NCBI GenBank assembly: GCA_033085395.1
Contig: JANQBS010000167.1
Coordinates: 26,375 to 90,374, forward strand
Source: Xanthoparmelia taractica
Taxonomy: Eukaryota > Ascomycota > Lecanoromycetes > Lecanorales > Parmeliaceae
DNA: 64,000 nucleotides
Direction of reading: 5' to 3'
In this document: positions 31,824 through 42,521 of the stretch, piece by piece
Layout of the letters: each line of letters opens with the position of its first letter
Numbering within the stretch: position 1 is the stretch's first letter
The notes under the pieces: generated by a model
What the model was told of the DNA's origin: nothing
Databases searched by the model: none
What the model saw: the letters and a program-made list of their open reading frames with translations, nothing else
Position numbers and translations under genes: made by a program

Positions 31824-33920
31824 CGAGTGACAAGTGACAAGTGTGACACATGCTTTTTCCACCACTCTCTCTCTTTTGTCCTTTTTTCTTTTCTTTCTTC
31901 CTTATTTTTAAGTCTCTCGGGTTGATAATTTTTATTATTAATTCCATATTATTATTTACCGAAGGGGTGTGTACGCGAACGCGGCTCGTATGGAATCAAA
32001 ATCATTGACGCTCTCGGCTTCTCACCCTAGATTGCACTCATGGTAAACCCCGTATCCTCATCCTCAATCGTGTGCCATCCTGTGCGGTATACTCCGTACC
32101 GTCCTGTTGGGTCAATCGATCATGTACCTAGAAGGCCGCTAGAACGAGGATGCGTCTCCGGGAACGGCTTCGTTGCATGTGCCATGTGGTGGAACCGCTT
32201 GTCTCCAAATAGTCAAAGCCACAGGCTATGCTTACTCCGGAGTACCTTATTATTACTGTGCCCGTGGGCTGATGCCATGTCCGTCTTCACACCTTCTTTT
32301 GCATCCTCTGCTTTGCTACACCCTCTTCGCCATGACCCCCCCCGTTGCTGGATACGCCTGCAAGAGGCTCATTGTTGCGGCTAAAAGAATGCGCAACGCA
32401 AGCGTTCACTAATCCGCTCTACGCTTCCTCTTTCACTCTAACCTCTGCTTTGCGCATCCAAGCCATGGACGAACACGGCCGGATAAAGAAATTAGATGAA
32501 AGGGTGATCCCTGGTCGATCGCTGCCTCCATGTGGCTTTCCGAAAGTACCGGGACGGATGGCTTTACCACAAAAGTGAAAGCAGAACTGCTGTCTTGGCA
32601 TCAGAGTTCCCCGAAGCGCCGGTCTTTTGGATACATCAGATCTCAATTTTACCGCTGTCTCAGCCTTGCCACCTCAATTTTCAAAAAGGATTTTGCTGTC
32701 GCACTCCTTTGAAGTCGTAGATGAGCCGCCATCACAATCAGCAATTTCAATTCGGAAATGGTCGGCACATGAAACAGGGCGTTACAAGCTGTGCAAGGCT
32801 CAACCATCATAGACCCTGCAGGGATAGTACATCCATACTGTGCCATCTGTGCGCAACTCGTATGTCTCTTACTGCGCAGGGTCGGCTGCTGCGACGTCGC
32901 GGCGTAGCATGTGCCTGAACCCTGGCTGCCTTATCTCTCCTAATCAAGCATTGCCGAAGGTTCCCCTGGCCCCCAAACGTCAAAAACACATGGCACGGCT
33001 GCCACGTGTGCATACTGCATAAGCAAATAAGCAGTAGAAAGATCTACAGAACCTCAGATCTTAAAAAAACACCCCCTCCGCCATCACCCACATCTGGATC
33101 CTTCGGCTGACTGATTGAAGCCTTGCTGACTGATTTGTGAACAGCCTTGAGCAAGGCTGCAGTCTTGCTATCAATTCGCGTCCGATTGTAAGCGTTTTGC
33201 TATAAGGATTAGTCATTAATCCCAATTCGTCACCAGCGTCTTTCAACCAAACAACGGTTGTACAGCCTTGTTGAAGATTGCCAAATGTCAGTGGCCCAAA
33301 CCAAGGCTCGAAGATAAAGCGTCTGACCTTAAGCTCTTTAATTTCCCGTTTTTGGGGCTCTTGAATGCTTTTGTTGCGATGGGAAGAAGCCTTTGGCGAT
33401 CATATCTAGTAATGGTCTCTCGCTTCGTAGGGATGGTAGAGTCGGAATGCCTGCTTATCCACAGACGGTATACTTATTTGCGCATGATGCTGATAAAGAT
33501 GCTGCAGAGAGGTCTAAGCTATGAATATGTATCTTCTTAGTATATCTCGGCGGTGGCCATGAGTCTGTCTATGATATCTAAGCTGTGACGGTGAGTTATT
33601 CTTTTAGTAAGTGGGTGATGAAACTTGAGAGACGAAGTTAGTCCCCTTGATTTGTAAAGGCCAAGGAGAGTAGTGATGGTCGTCATGTATTTCTTCATGC
33701 TTAGCAAAACAGAATGAAAATGTCTGTCTCTTCCCTTGACATGATGGGGTTGATTAAATTGCATCGCTCGGATCTTTCCTTGGAGCCTTTGCATTTCTCT
33801 ATGAAGAAATTGGGTTTCAAGGGTTGGGTGTGGGATAATGGATTTTAACCTTTCGGGGGGGCACGGAGATAAATCTGGGCATCAAAAAAAAAGCTTCCTG
33901 GGTGCAATCCGGACGCCTCG

Positions 33921-33950
<30 letters not shown>
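33921..33950. repeat. (AATC)7.5 microsatellite
   Basis: Perfect tetranucleotide repeat of 30 nt upstream of the NDUFAF5 homologue. Confidence 0.95.
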
Positions 33951-33951
<1 letters not shown>

Positions 33952-34096
33952 TTTCAATTCACCGTTTACCATTTTCACGATTGATTTAGAATCTACGAAG
34001 TACAATAAATAAATGATGAAGGTTCATGGTCTAAGGTCCAAGGTTTTCGGCTTCCCTGGCCCGTACAAGTAAACCACCATACTATACAGCTACAAC

Positions 34097-35210
34097 ATGA
34101 AAATAGCATCTCTGAGGAGAATTATCCCCAGATCGGCAATCCATCGGCGGCAACTCCTTCCCAGCCGGCATTATGCAATGCAAGCACCGGAAGCACCGAT
34201 GCTACAAGTCTTCAATGATCACACCAAGCAGCTGCAACGAGAAAGAGCGGCAGCGGATGTTGAAGCCAGCCGGAAAGTCGACTATCTCCGAGATGAAGTG
34301 GCTTCCAGACTCTGTGAGCGGTTACTCGTAAGGTCCTCACCAAAAACCCAACCTTCCACGACGCCTACCACTTACAGCCTATCGTTAGGACATCAACCGC
34401 CATTTTCCTAGCGTCCTGGATCTGGGCGCCAATGCCTGCAACATAGGCCGTGCTCTTACTGTACCTGTCCCGGAGTCTCCACCTCTTTCCACCAGGCTCT
34501 CACATCTCACGTCCGCCGACTCCTCACCGACATTGCTCCACCGGGACGCTTCCCTTCCATTCAACTCGCTTCTTCCATCTCACACACGCACCACACTCGG
34601 CTCACCTGATCAGCCTCTCCCCTTCGAGCCTGACTCATTCAATGCCATCCTATCCTCCCTCTCCCTGCATTGGGTTAATGATCTTCCCGGCATGCTCTCC
34701 CAGATCAACCGCATCTTGAAACCAGACTCCCCCTTCTTGGCAGCCATGCTAGGCGGCGATTCCCTCTTCGAACTCCGCACATCCCTCCAGCTTGCCGACC
34801 TTGCCCTTCGCGGCGGTGTCTCCACTCACGTCTCTCCCCTCGCCGACGTCCGTGACATCGGTGGTTTGCTTACAAAGGCTGGGTTCAAAATGCTGACGGT
34901 AGATGTCGATGATATCATCGTCGACTACCCGAACATATTTGCGTTGATGACGGATCTACAAGCGATGGGAGAAAGCAATGCAGCGCTGACCAGGGAGCCG
35001 GGAGGACTGCGGAGAGACGTCATGGCCGCGGCGGAGGCGATATACAGGGAGCTGCACGCGGAGGGAGGAGAGACCGTACCGGCTACTTTTAGGATTATTT
35101 ACATGATCGGCTGGACCAAAGGGGAGAACCAGCCAAAACCGCTGGAGAGGGGAACGGGCCAACTTAATATTAAGGATATTTTAGAGGCGTCTGGAGGCAC
35201 GAAATTGTAG
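34097..35210 (+). CDS. NDUFAF5: NDUFAF5-like SAM-dependent protein, mitochondrial complex I assembly
   Basis: Two exons, 34097-34327 and 34389-35210, join in phase 0 to give 350 aa. The N-terminus is rich in Arg and lacks acidic residues (MKIASLRRIIPRSAIHRRQ), as expected of a mitochondrial presequence. LQVFNDHTKQLQRERAA and VDYLRDEVASRLCERLL are followed by the SAM-binding motif VLDLGANACNIGRAL. Further matches are FNAILSSLSLHWVNDLPGML, LKPDSPFLAAMLGG, LRTSLQLADLALRGGVSTH, SPLADVRDIGGLLTKAGF and DYPNIFALMTDLQAMGESN. Human NDUFAF5 hydroxylates an arginine of complex I subunit NDUFS7 during assembly. The variable loop between motif I and the LHWVND helix is long and Ser/Pro-rich. Confidence 0.92.
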
Positions 35211-35379
35211 TGATAGGCCTAAGCAAGAATAGCTATACTATACACTCATGAGCTTATACATTGTTACCGCCAGGGCCGCGATAGCGCCAGTACTTTAATT
35301 CCTCACAGGCGCCGGCAGCTTCAGGCGGGTTGAGAGTCCCCGCAAAGTGGGCCTGAGGCTTTGAATGTTTCTATTGTTC

Positions 35380-36128
35380 TCATACAGTTCTCCGATCCGT
35401 CATAACCCGTACAATTGACCCTGGTCCCGCGATCTCCACTAGCTTTTCGTGCCAGCTGAGCAGCACGCTCATCGCTTGTCCACCTCCTTCTCCTCCTCCT
35501 CTTGACTGTATTTGTGAGAACCCGCCGGTCGCTTGGGGTGTTATAGATGACCGCCCAGAGCCAGGTTGAGAGGTATGCGACATTCCCTTGTACCTTGGGG
35601 ATGCAGTTAGATGTCAGCGGAAGGAAGCTGCAAAAAGGTCGAGACATCGGAGAAGAGACGGCATACAAGTACTTCATAAGAACATCCAGAGCTTCAGGGC
35701 CCCCTTCTGAACCGTATATTCTGCTAAGCATAGGCGACATCTCGGATTGTTTAATCGATTGCAGCGTTTCCACTACCGTCGCTAGATGTATATCCTGTTC
35801 TCATGATGAGCGATCTATTCCAACTCCGTTTGTACTCTTCCATATGGTAAAGACTCGTTCTCCGCTACACCTGGTTGCCTCAAATGGTGGGGCGACTGCT
35901 TACCTTCGCCTGCGCGTCCCCTCCATATGGCGCATTCTCGAGAGCTCCCCTTAACGCACCCTCCGAGTCTCCCCCTCTTAATAACTGCTTTATTTGACTG
36001 GATAGCGTTTGCACTTCTGATGCTGAGACTGAGGGGATGGAGGGGAGGAGCGAGGACATGTCGAAGTTAGCTGGAGATTCGGCATCGAGCAGGTCGACGT
36101 TTATGGTGCGCCAATTCATTGTTGCCAT
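35380..36128 (-). CDS. ARPC5: Arp2/3 complex subunit 5 (p16-Arc)
   Basis: Three exons: 35904-36128, 35667-35794 and 35380-35593, giving 188 aa. The protein starts MATMNWRTINVDLLDAES and continues LLRGGDSEGALRGALENAP, YGGDAQAK|DIHLATVVETLQSIKQ, IYGSEGGPEALDVLMKYL|YKGM, a Ser/Gly linker, ATGGFSQIQSRGGGEGGG, and the C-terminal SVLLSWHEKLVEIAGPGSIV ending RVMTDRRTV. Each block matches fungal ARPC5. The subunit stabilises the Arp2/3 complex, which nucleates branched actin filaments at endocytic patches. Intron 2 is in phase 2 within the Leu of KYL, with donor gtatgc. It is transcribed divergently from the dynactin p62 gene with 186 bp between start codons. Confidence 0.95.
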
Positions 36129-36314
36129 GATTGCTGGTGGGCAGGGGTGGGGGGCTCCTTAAAGTGATCTTGAGCTACGGCTGCCGGGCTGTGGGCTTTG
36201 AAGAGAGCCAAGAGCAAATGCGGTGACAGCGGAAAAATTCCGCACGAGTTCAACCCATTTCGCGATGTTTACTCTCCGTTGTCCCAGGTAGTGTCCATAC
36301 CTGCCATTCTTGTA
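36129..36314. promoter_or_regulatory. shared intergenic promoter, ARPC5 / dynactin p62
   Basis: Only 186 bp separate the two divergent ATGs, so both 5'UTRs and core promoters must lie here or overlap the genes. No clear TATA box is visible. This is a position-based inference. Confidence 0.5.
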
Positions 36315-38073
36315 ATGATGAACTTTCCATACACGTACATCAGCTGCCCCTGTAACGATGTCTCTACGCCCATCAATACAGGTACAAAGGTTCAAGATGA
36401 CGAAGAGGAGCAAGAAAGGACGTTCGACCCCAGGTCGCGGCGAGCGAACTTCTCCCTCTACCCGCTTGAGCATCTTCTATACTGTGAAGACTGCCAGCAG
36501 ATACGATGTCCACGATGTACTGCGGAGGAAATAGTGTGTTGGTATTGCCCTAGCTGCCTTTTCGAGATGCCGTTAAGCGTATTAAAGAGCGAAGGACCTA
36601 GGTAGGTAAGCCACATTCATTCCCATCTATACTGTCATTCCCATCTATACTGCCAAATTAGTTATCTGACTTAATTGAAGATGTTCAAGAAACTGCTTTG
36701 ACTGTCCCATCTGCACATCTCCATTGGCTACAAGCGTCCTGAATCCAGATCCAGAGAAAAGAGCGGTCAACAGACCTTGGATCCTGAGCTGCGGATACTG
36801 CAATTGGTCGAGCCTCGACATTGGCTGGCAGTTTGAGACTAACAAGAACATGCACCAGCAGGTTGCTAAGCTCAAGGCTGGAGAACTGCCGAGATCTACA
36901 AGCACAACGCCGGCGGACTTCGCCAAGCCTATAGGATCCGAACCTCCCTCTGATACAGAGCCCACGCCCGTGTCCACGCTGAATAATGATTCTGGTGCAG
37001 CTTTTAGTTCAATTAGGTCTTTCTACTCCTCCCAATTGTCAGCTTCAAATCCTGCGGACCCACTTCTCACACCCTCCGGAGGGTTCAATTATAGCTCACC
37101 CAGCAGTCTTGCGCGTATCATGAGCCTCTATACTGGCCGCTCTTTTGGGAAGAAGGATACGGGAAAGTCAAGGCTTATGCGAGAAAGTGCCGACGCTTCA
37201 GAGGGGCTGAAGATTACGGACCCGGCGTGTGATGACGAGGCAATACGAAAGCTTCGTACCGAAGGCTGGACAGGAACTGCAAGCGTGACTCAACAAGCTG
37301 AGCAGCGCCAGGCAGTCATGTTCACTGACGATCTCCGTCCCATGGGACCCCTGCTGCGGACAAAACGCAGCAAACGGTGTCGAGCCTGCCGGCACTTACT
37401 CGTTAGGCCGGAACAGAAGGTCCAGAGTACACGCTTCCGGATCAGGCTGGTAGCGTTGAATTACATTCCGACCATATCACTCAAGCCGTTACAGCCGTCA
37501 TCTTCTACCGAGCTACCACTAATTGATTTCAAAGCCTTACCGCCACTGCGACCAAGCCAGTTCCTGCTTACTCTCAAAAACCCTCTCTTTGACGCTGTCA
37601 GAGTCACCCTCGCAACACCCGTACAGACCCCTGGCAGGTACAGCCACAAAGTGACCGTTCTTTGCCCAGAGTTTGATATCGGTTCTAATGTAGACCAGTG
37701 GGACGAGGCTCTCGGTGACGAGAAGAGCCGGAGGTTAAGTAAGCCTTTTAGCGTCTCGAAAGTAGAGTATGCGGGAGGCGACGGCGGAAGGGTCGCCGAG
37801 GCCGGTAAGGTGTGGGACAAGGGGAGGAATTGGACTACCGTTGTCGTCGAAGTCGTTTGTGCTAATATTGCGGAGAGTCAGGAGGAGTTGGAAGAGGACG
37901 AGGACGTGCTGGAAATTCCCATGTTTGTGAGGATGGAGTGGGAGGCTGATTTGGAGCGGGAAGGGAAAGATGAGGCGAAGAGCGAGAAGAAGGAGAAGAG
38001 GGAGCTGGCGTACTGGACTGTTGTTGGTGTTGGGAGGGTAGGGAAGCTGGAAGCAGCAGCATCATCGTCTTAG
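36315..38073 (+). CDS. DCTN4: dynactin subunit 4 (p62)
   Basis: Two exons, 36315-36601 and 36681-38073, joined in phase 2, give 559 aa from the first of two adjacent ATGs. The N-terminal region is the p62 zinc-binding zone: YTYISCPCND, LLYCEDCQQIRCPRCTAEE, WYCPSCLFEMP, then across the intron CSRNCFDCPICTSPL, and SCGYCNWSSLDIGW. A later Cys cluster is KRCRACRHLLVRPEQK. The middle holds a Ser-rich linker and the C-terminal half is beta-rich (PSQFLLTLKNPLFDAVRVTL), ending in an acidic/lysine-rich segment. p62 is part of the pointed-end complex of dynactin, which links dynein to cargo and to the actin-related filament. Confidence is high from the order of Cys motifs. Confidence 0.93.
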
Positions 38074-38278
38074 CGGAGACAGGTTAGATTAAGATACCCG
38101 AATCGAAGAAAGCTGTTCATTTTTGCACTACACTTTGCAAGACTCTGATCCGTTGTCACTTTGTGCTGTGCACCTTCTGCTAGAGTCTATCCTGCTATGC
38201 CAATTTCTCTATCAGAGGCAAAGCTATAGCAAGCCTCCCCTCCCTCCACACCCATCACCTCGACCACAAACACACTCT

Positions 38279-39145
38279 CTAATACTCAGCAGGCCCCCCC
38301 AACGGAAACTCAAACCCGACCCCCTTCCCCGTCAACTTCCGATACACCTCCGCATACGTATCAAGCCGATAATCCACCCCGCCCCTCTCCTTCTCATCCA
38401 ACACAACCTTGAGCACCTTGCTCCCGTCCTCGCGCGTCCGGGTCCGCTTCCCCACAATCTCAACGGGGTACACGACATCGCCTAGTATGGCGTCGTGGAC
38501 GGCGGTGAGGGTCCGGCTGTGCGGGCGCTTTTGCGTCTGCGAGGTGCGGGAGCGGTTGGAGCGTTTGGGGCGGGGGAGGATGCGGCGGGAGGCGAGAAAG
38601 AGGACGTGGCGATCTGAGAACTTCTTTTCGAGTTCGCGGGTTAGGCTATGAGGGGGGAGAAGGGGTGGTTAGTGGTTGGTTTTTGGTGGGGGATGGGATG
38701 GGAAAGGAGGGGGGATGAGATACCGTTGCTGGACCTTGTGGAAGCCTGGGAGGAGCGGGACGGGGACGAAGACGACGATTGCTTTTTTGCCGTGGCCGAC
38801 TTCGAGCTGTGGGTTCGGAGAGAGAGAGAACGTTAGTTTGTGCCCTGCCAATATCACAATGGTTGTGCAGAGATTTTGTTCACTCGACCGTCACAGTGCA
38901 AGCAAACGAGCACACGCTAGGCAAACACTCTCCATCGTATAGGAAGTTGCAAGCTTGAAAGAAAGGACTGTTGATGAAAAGAAGCTTACCTCACGGGCGG
39001 AAACGAACTGCAGAGGCCTCAGCGCGCTCTTCATGTCCGGGATGTTGGACTCCAAATCATAGAGGGCGTTTGCGATGCTGGTCTCGAGCTCAGAAGGCTT
39101 CTGCCGCGAGGGGCTTGTCGCTGCAATCTTATTGAGGGCAGCCAT
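38279..39145 (-). CDS. RPS7: 40S ribosomal protein S7 (eS7)
   Basis: Three exons: 38990-39145, 38724-38806 and 38279-38645, giving 201 aa, the usual length. The start MAALNKIAATSPSRQKPSEL is followed by RPLQFVSARE|LEVGHGKKA, IVVFVPVPLLPGFHKVQQR|, LTRELEKKFSDRHVLFLASR, ILPRPKRSNRSRTSQTQKRP, SRTLTAVHDAILGDVVYPVE and a C-terminus that matches eS7 throughout. eS7 is a structural protein of the small ribosomal subunit, needed for pre-rRNA processing. The intron density near the 5' end is typical of fungal ribosomal protein genes. Confidence 0.97.
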
Positions 39146-40056
39146 GGTTGCGGTCGTGGGATTGTAGCTGTCCTTGGGTTGAGATTTAGGCTGGGTTCCA
39201 CGGTTTTGTGTGGGAGTTTATGATCGTTATAGGGCTGAGTAGCCGAGTGAAGCGCTAAGGATTTGGCCTTGGCATTTCTTGCGCCTGCGATGATTATGCA
39301 ATGGCTTACTAGGATGATGTTTAAAGAACTGAACAGAACAGAACAGAGGCAAGTATGCTACAAGGAGTTTTCCAAGTGCAGCATTGGGCACATCTCGTCT
39401 AAGACCAGTCGAGAAATTCAGCATGAGTGCGGTCTGTTGACCACATGTCAAGCCCTCAAGATTTGCTTCGGAGGCCTGATTCAAGGACTGGAGCCGTTAT
39501 GAGGACTGAATTCATATACTCAAGAATATGGAAGACAGAATCGGGCTCTGAAATAGATATCGCATTGTAATGAAAAGCAAAGACTGTCCAAAAAGCCCGT
39601 CTTCCAATCTCTCTGTGAGTCCCAACGACAACAAACCATGGGAAGTACGAGGCTAAAGACGCAATTCATAGGCCAGCAATGGGAATACCATTCGAGCTCA
39701 AGGATTAGAGTCAAAATCCGAAGACTTATCGCTGGAATCCTTGAGCTGGTTCCGGGACATGTTGGTTATTGGAGTGGTTGATGTCTACTCGGCTAGATGA
39801 GGAGTCACTACTCCATCTAGTCCAGGCCTTTCTTGTCCTCACCTAGGCTCTCCCTTGGCATTTTACTATTGCTGCTGTGAGATGCCTCGAAATGTGCGTT
39901 CCGTTATATAGGGTCTCCGCCATTGTGTTGCACCGCTATACGTGCCCGCCATCACATCCCTATGTCTTGACCATCAACCGCCTCCGAAAGTCGGGGAAAA
40001 GCTCCGTGGTTGCATTTCGCGCTTGAAGACATAATCTGATCGATTACTCTAACATC
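39146..40056. other. 0.9 kb intergenic
   Basis: Promoter side of eS7 and 3' side of the PPC ligase gene. A small GAACA triplication occurs near 39333. No gene seen. Confidence 0.55.
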
Positions 40057-41238
40057 TCAATCTGCACCTCCAGATTCTGCCCAGGCAAGAGCTTTTGCTA
40101 ATAAATCTTCTTCATCCTCGTCTTTGTGCTGTTGTGAGCTCTGTGTGAACGATCGATGCATTTTGGCGACTTCGGGTACGATGAGTGATTCAATCTCTTG
40201 CTCCAGATCTCCGTTCATCCATTCCTGTTCTGGAATATTCCCATTGCTCATCGCATCAATTGTGGGTCTGGTTCCAGAGACGCTTTTGACCCTTCTGTGG
40301 ACGGGCACTCTGATCCACCGCTCTTCTTTTCCGGGAGCAACGAAAACCACTTCGAACTTTCTCGTTGATAGAAGATTTCCAATGACGAGATGGTGCGAGT
40401 ACCTCTCCAGCGCTTGCTGAGATTTGGACACCAGTAACGATGGATCAGTCTCGAGCTTAAAACTGACGATCATGCCTTCAGGTGCCCAGCCATCCACCAG
40501 ACTTTTCAAAAATTTAGGGACCGGATCGAGATTGACCATAAGCTGTTTGCCTTGAGAGGCATTTGCGTTGCCGGATGATTCTGATTCTAGGCCATCACCA
40601 GCTGTGTTGGTTTGTGATGACTGGATTTTATGCTCGGAAAGCCGGTCTCTCGGTAGGAAGAAGTCCGAAACTGCTGCGGCCAGGTAAAAGAGCGCCTTTG
40701 GTCCCAGAGGTCTCATCAATATCGATATCTTTCTAAGCTCCCATAAATACTCTGTGATTGTAGTGAATGGGAGTAGCAATAGAGTATTGTTTCGCCTCGC
40801 TGCGTTGTATTTACGCAAGACGCCTAGCATCTTTTCCTGATACTCTGGGTTCACTATAACCTCGCTATTCTGCCCTTCGGTCATATAGTCTAGGAAACAG
40901 TTCGTGGTATGGCTATAATGCCTCGAATATGGCAGTAAGGAAAACTGACGGTGAAGGAAAATGACAGCGTAGCTAGCTTCTAGGAAATACTCCGCAGAAG
41001 TAGCCCCACGAGTACCGGCGGAAAAATTGTCAATGAATCGCACAGTCTGATTCTCAAGAGGCACAGTTGTTCCACCTGATGTGATTAGCACCACAGCCCT
41101 GTCATATTGAAGATGGTGAGAGATGAATGCTCTTGCAAGCTCGGCGTGAGAGTCAAGGGTGCCTGGTGGCGAGCTTTCGTCGAAGTAGTTCAGATCTGAT
41201 GGTGGCGAGGAGGACGGTAAACTGTCTGGAGCTCCCAT
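40057..41238 (-). CDS. CAB2: phosphopantothenate-cysteine ligase
   Basis: Single exon, 393 aa, ATG start. LITSGGTTVPLENQTVRFID followed by NFSAGTRGATSAEYFL is the signature of eukaryotic phosphopantothenoylcysteine synthetase. ALFYLAAAVSDFFLP and PKFLKSLVDGWAPEGMIVSF followed by KLETDPSLL complete the active-site blocks. The enzyme joins 4'-phosphopantothenate to cysteine, the second step from pantothenate to coenzyme A; it is cytosolic and usually dimeric. A fungal-type insertion with Ser/Asn (SSQTNTAGDGLESESSGNAN) sits before the second half. The C-terminal ~80 residues are acidic and not part of the catalytic fold. Confidence 0.95.
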   Translation of the reverse strand: MGAPDSLPSSSPPSDLNYFDESSPPGTLDSHAELARAFISHHLQYDRAVVLITSGGTTVPLENQTVRFIDNFSAGTRGATSAEYFLEASYAVIFLHRQFSLLPYSRHYSHTTNCFLDYMTEGQNSEVIVNPEYQEKMLGVLRKYNAARRNNTLLLLPFTTITEYLWELRKISILMRPLGPKALFYLAAAVSDFFLPRDRLSEHKIQSSQTNTAGDGLESESSGNANASQGKQLMVNLDPVPKFLKSLVDGWAPEGMIVSFKLETDPSLLVSKSQQALERYSHHLVIGNLLSTRKFEVVFVAPGKEERWIRVPVHRRVKSVSGTRPTIDAMSNGNIPEQEWMNGDLEQEIESLIVPEVAKMHRSFTQSSQQHKDEDEEDLLAKALAWAESGGAD

Positions 41239-42521
41239 ATTGTACGGTTTTGGCGGGATGGTGATCTTGCACTATAATCGGTAGAATGGCAAGCCCAACA
41301 CTGAATCTCCGGGAGACGTTTTGAGCAGGGAAGGACTCGGAGCCAGATCCGACGTGCGATACTTTTATCAGCCTGAACAGACGAGCGATGTATTCGAAAG
41401 AGCCCGCATTAGCTTCAAGGGGGTTTAGTATAGTAGACCATGGCGGCAACTCGGCAGGAGCGTTCTCAATTCAAGCTCCGTACAACCAACCCTTTCGTAC
41501 TTAGATGTTCGGGAATTGAAGAAGGAGAAGGAGAAGAAAGTGGCGAGCTGACTTCTGATGGCTGTAATGACAGCTTACATAATCCAAGCTTGAGGCCAAC
41601 AGGCTTTGGATATCGACAATCGCACCCATCGGAGATCAGTCCGCTCTTGATGTCAGGGTCTGGGTGGAGTATCTCGGCATTCTGCTGATCCCGCAAAAAA
41701 CATGCCTGTCATTCTCACCAACGATCGGGATACCTATTCTCTCTTCCAGACCGGCGGCGAAGTCATAGTTGAGCAAGATGTATGCAAAGAAGCCTGGAAA
41801 GTAGTCGGACGTACATGCACAAGTTCCAATCGGGTTCCAGGTCGCCAAAGACGTAGCAAACATGCCGCGCGCCCGAATGTTTACTACGATCCATCTCCAG
41901 CCATCGCAAGTTATTGAATGGAGAGGCAGTCTCGTCTTGGACGCTAGCATGGGCGCAAAGACGTCCGTGTCGTGCTCCAGCCCTATCCCGATCCCATCAT
42001 CTTTCTCATCTTGCCTCCTGCATCCCACCAGTGCCTGGCGAGACCTATCAAGAAAGTGCCGCTGCACCTGCTTCACCGACATCGTGGGTCATCGTTCCCT
42101 CTCTAACCCGGAATTAGGGTGAGCGGGCAGTGAAAATAGTTCTTCCTCAGGGTTCGATCACCAAATCCTGCTTGGTCATCGCTGCGTCCTTTTTCCTACG
42201 TCAACACTCTACGCCTGCCACACATTCTTCTCAGCTACATTTCTCACATTCTCTTACTGATATAGATCCCTTCAGGGCCAACAGTTATCACAAGACGCTG
42301 CACAAACCTACGAGACATCCCCCGAGCCCGCCATGAGCTACGCAGTGCTACCTCAATCTTCATCACCGCTTCTACAAAGTCCGTCGCGCTCTATACTTTA
42401 CCGCACACATCATCAAGATCAATAAACGGTGCTGTTGTATGCTTGTAGAGTGCTATTACATTGCCGGTTGAACCATTGAGCTGAGAAAGCCTACCTTTTC
42501 TTCGAAGGATCCGACCAAAAG
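41239..42521. other. 1.3 kb divergent spacer
   Basis: Between the CAB2-like gene and the Zn2Cys6 regulator. Overlapping frames of 70-148 codons exist (for example 41636-42082, minus) but show no domain and antiparallel ones are equally open. Probably the long leader/promoter of the regulator. Confidence 0.5.

Larger units (their letters stand above)
28505..34096. other. 5.6 kb gene desert
   Basis: No frame with recognisable protein content on either strand. Contents are simple repeats, T-rich tracts (about 30360-30375, 30690-30715, 30975-31005) and AT-rich sequence near 31120-31950. A block around 31015-31075 contains two near-complementary words, TTCAAGATGG and CCATCTTGAA, about 20 nt apart (a small hairpin). 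The proximal part is the Rab5 promoter side and the distal part that of NDUFAF5. An unannotated noncoding RNA cannot be excluded. Confidence 0.55.

Noticed and set aside
41636..42082. 148-codon minus-strand frame upstream of the Zn2Cys6 gene
   Set aside because: Competing frames on the other strand, no domain and no conserved composition.
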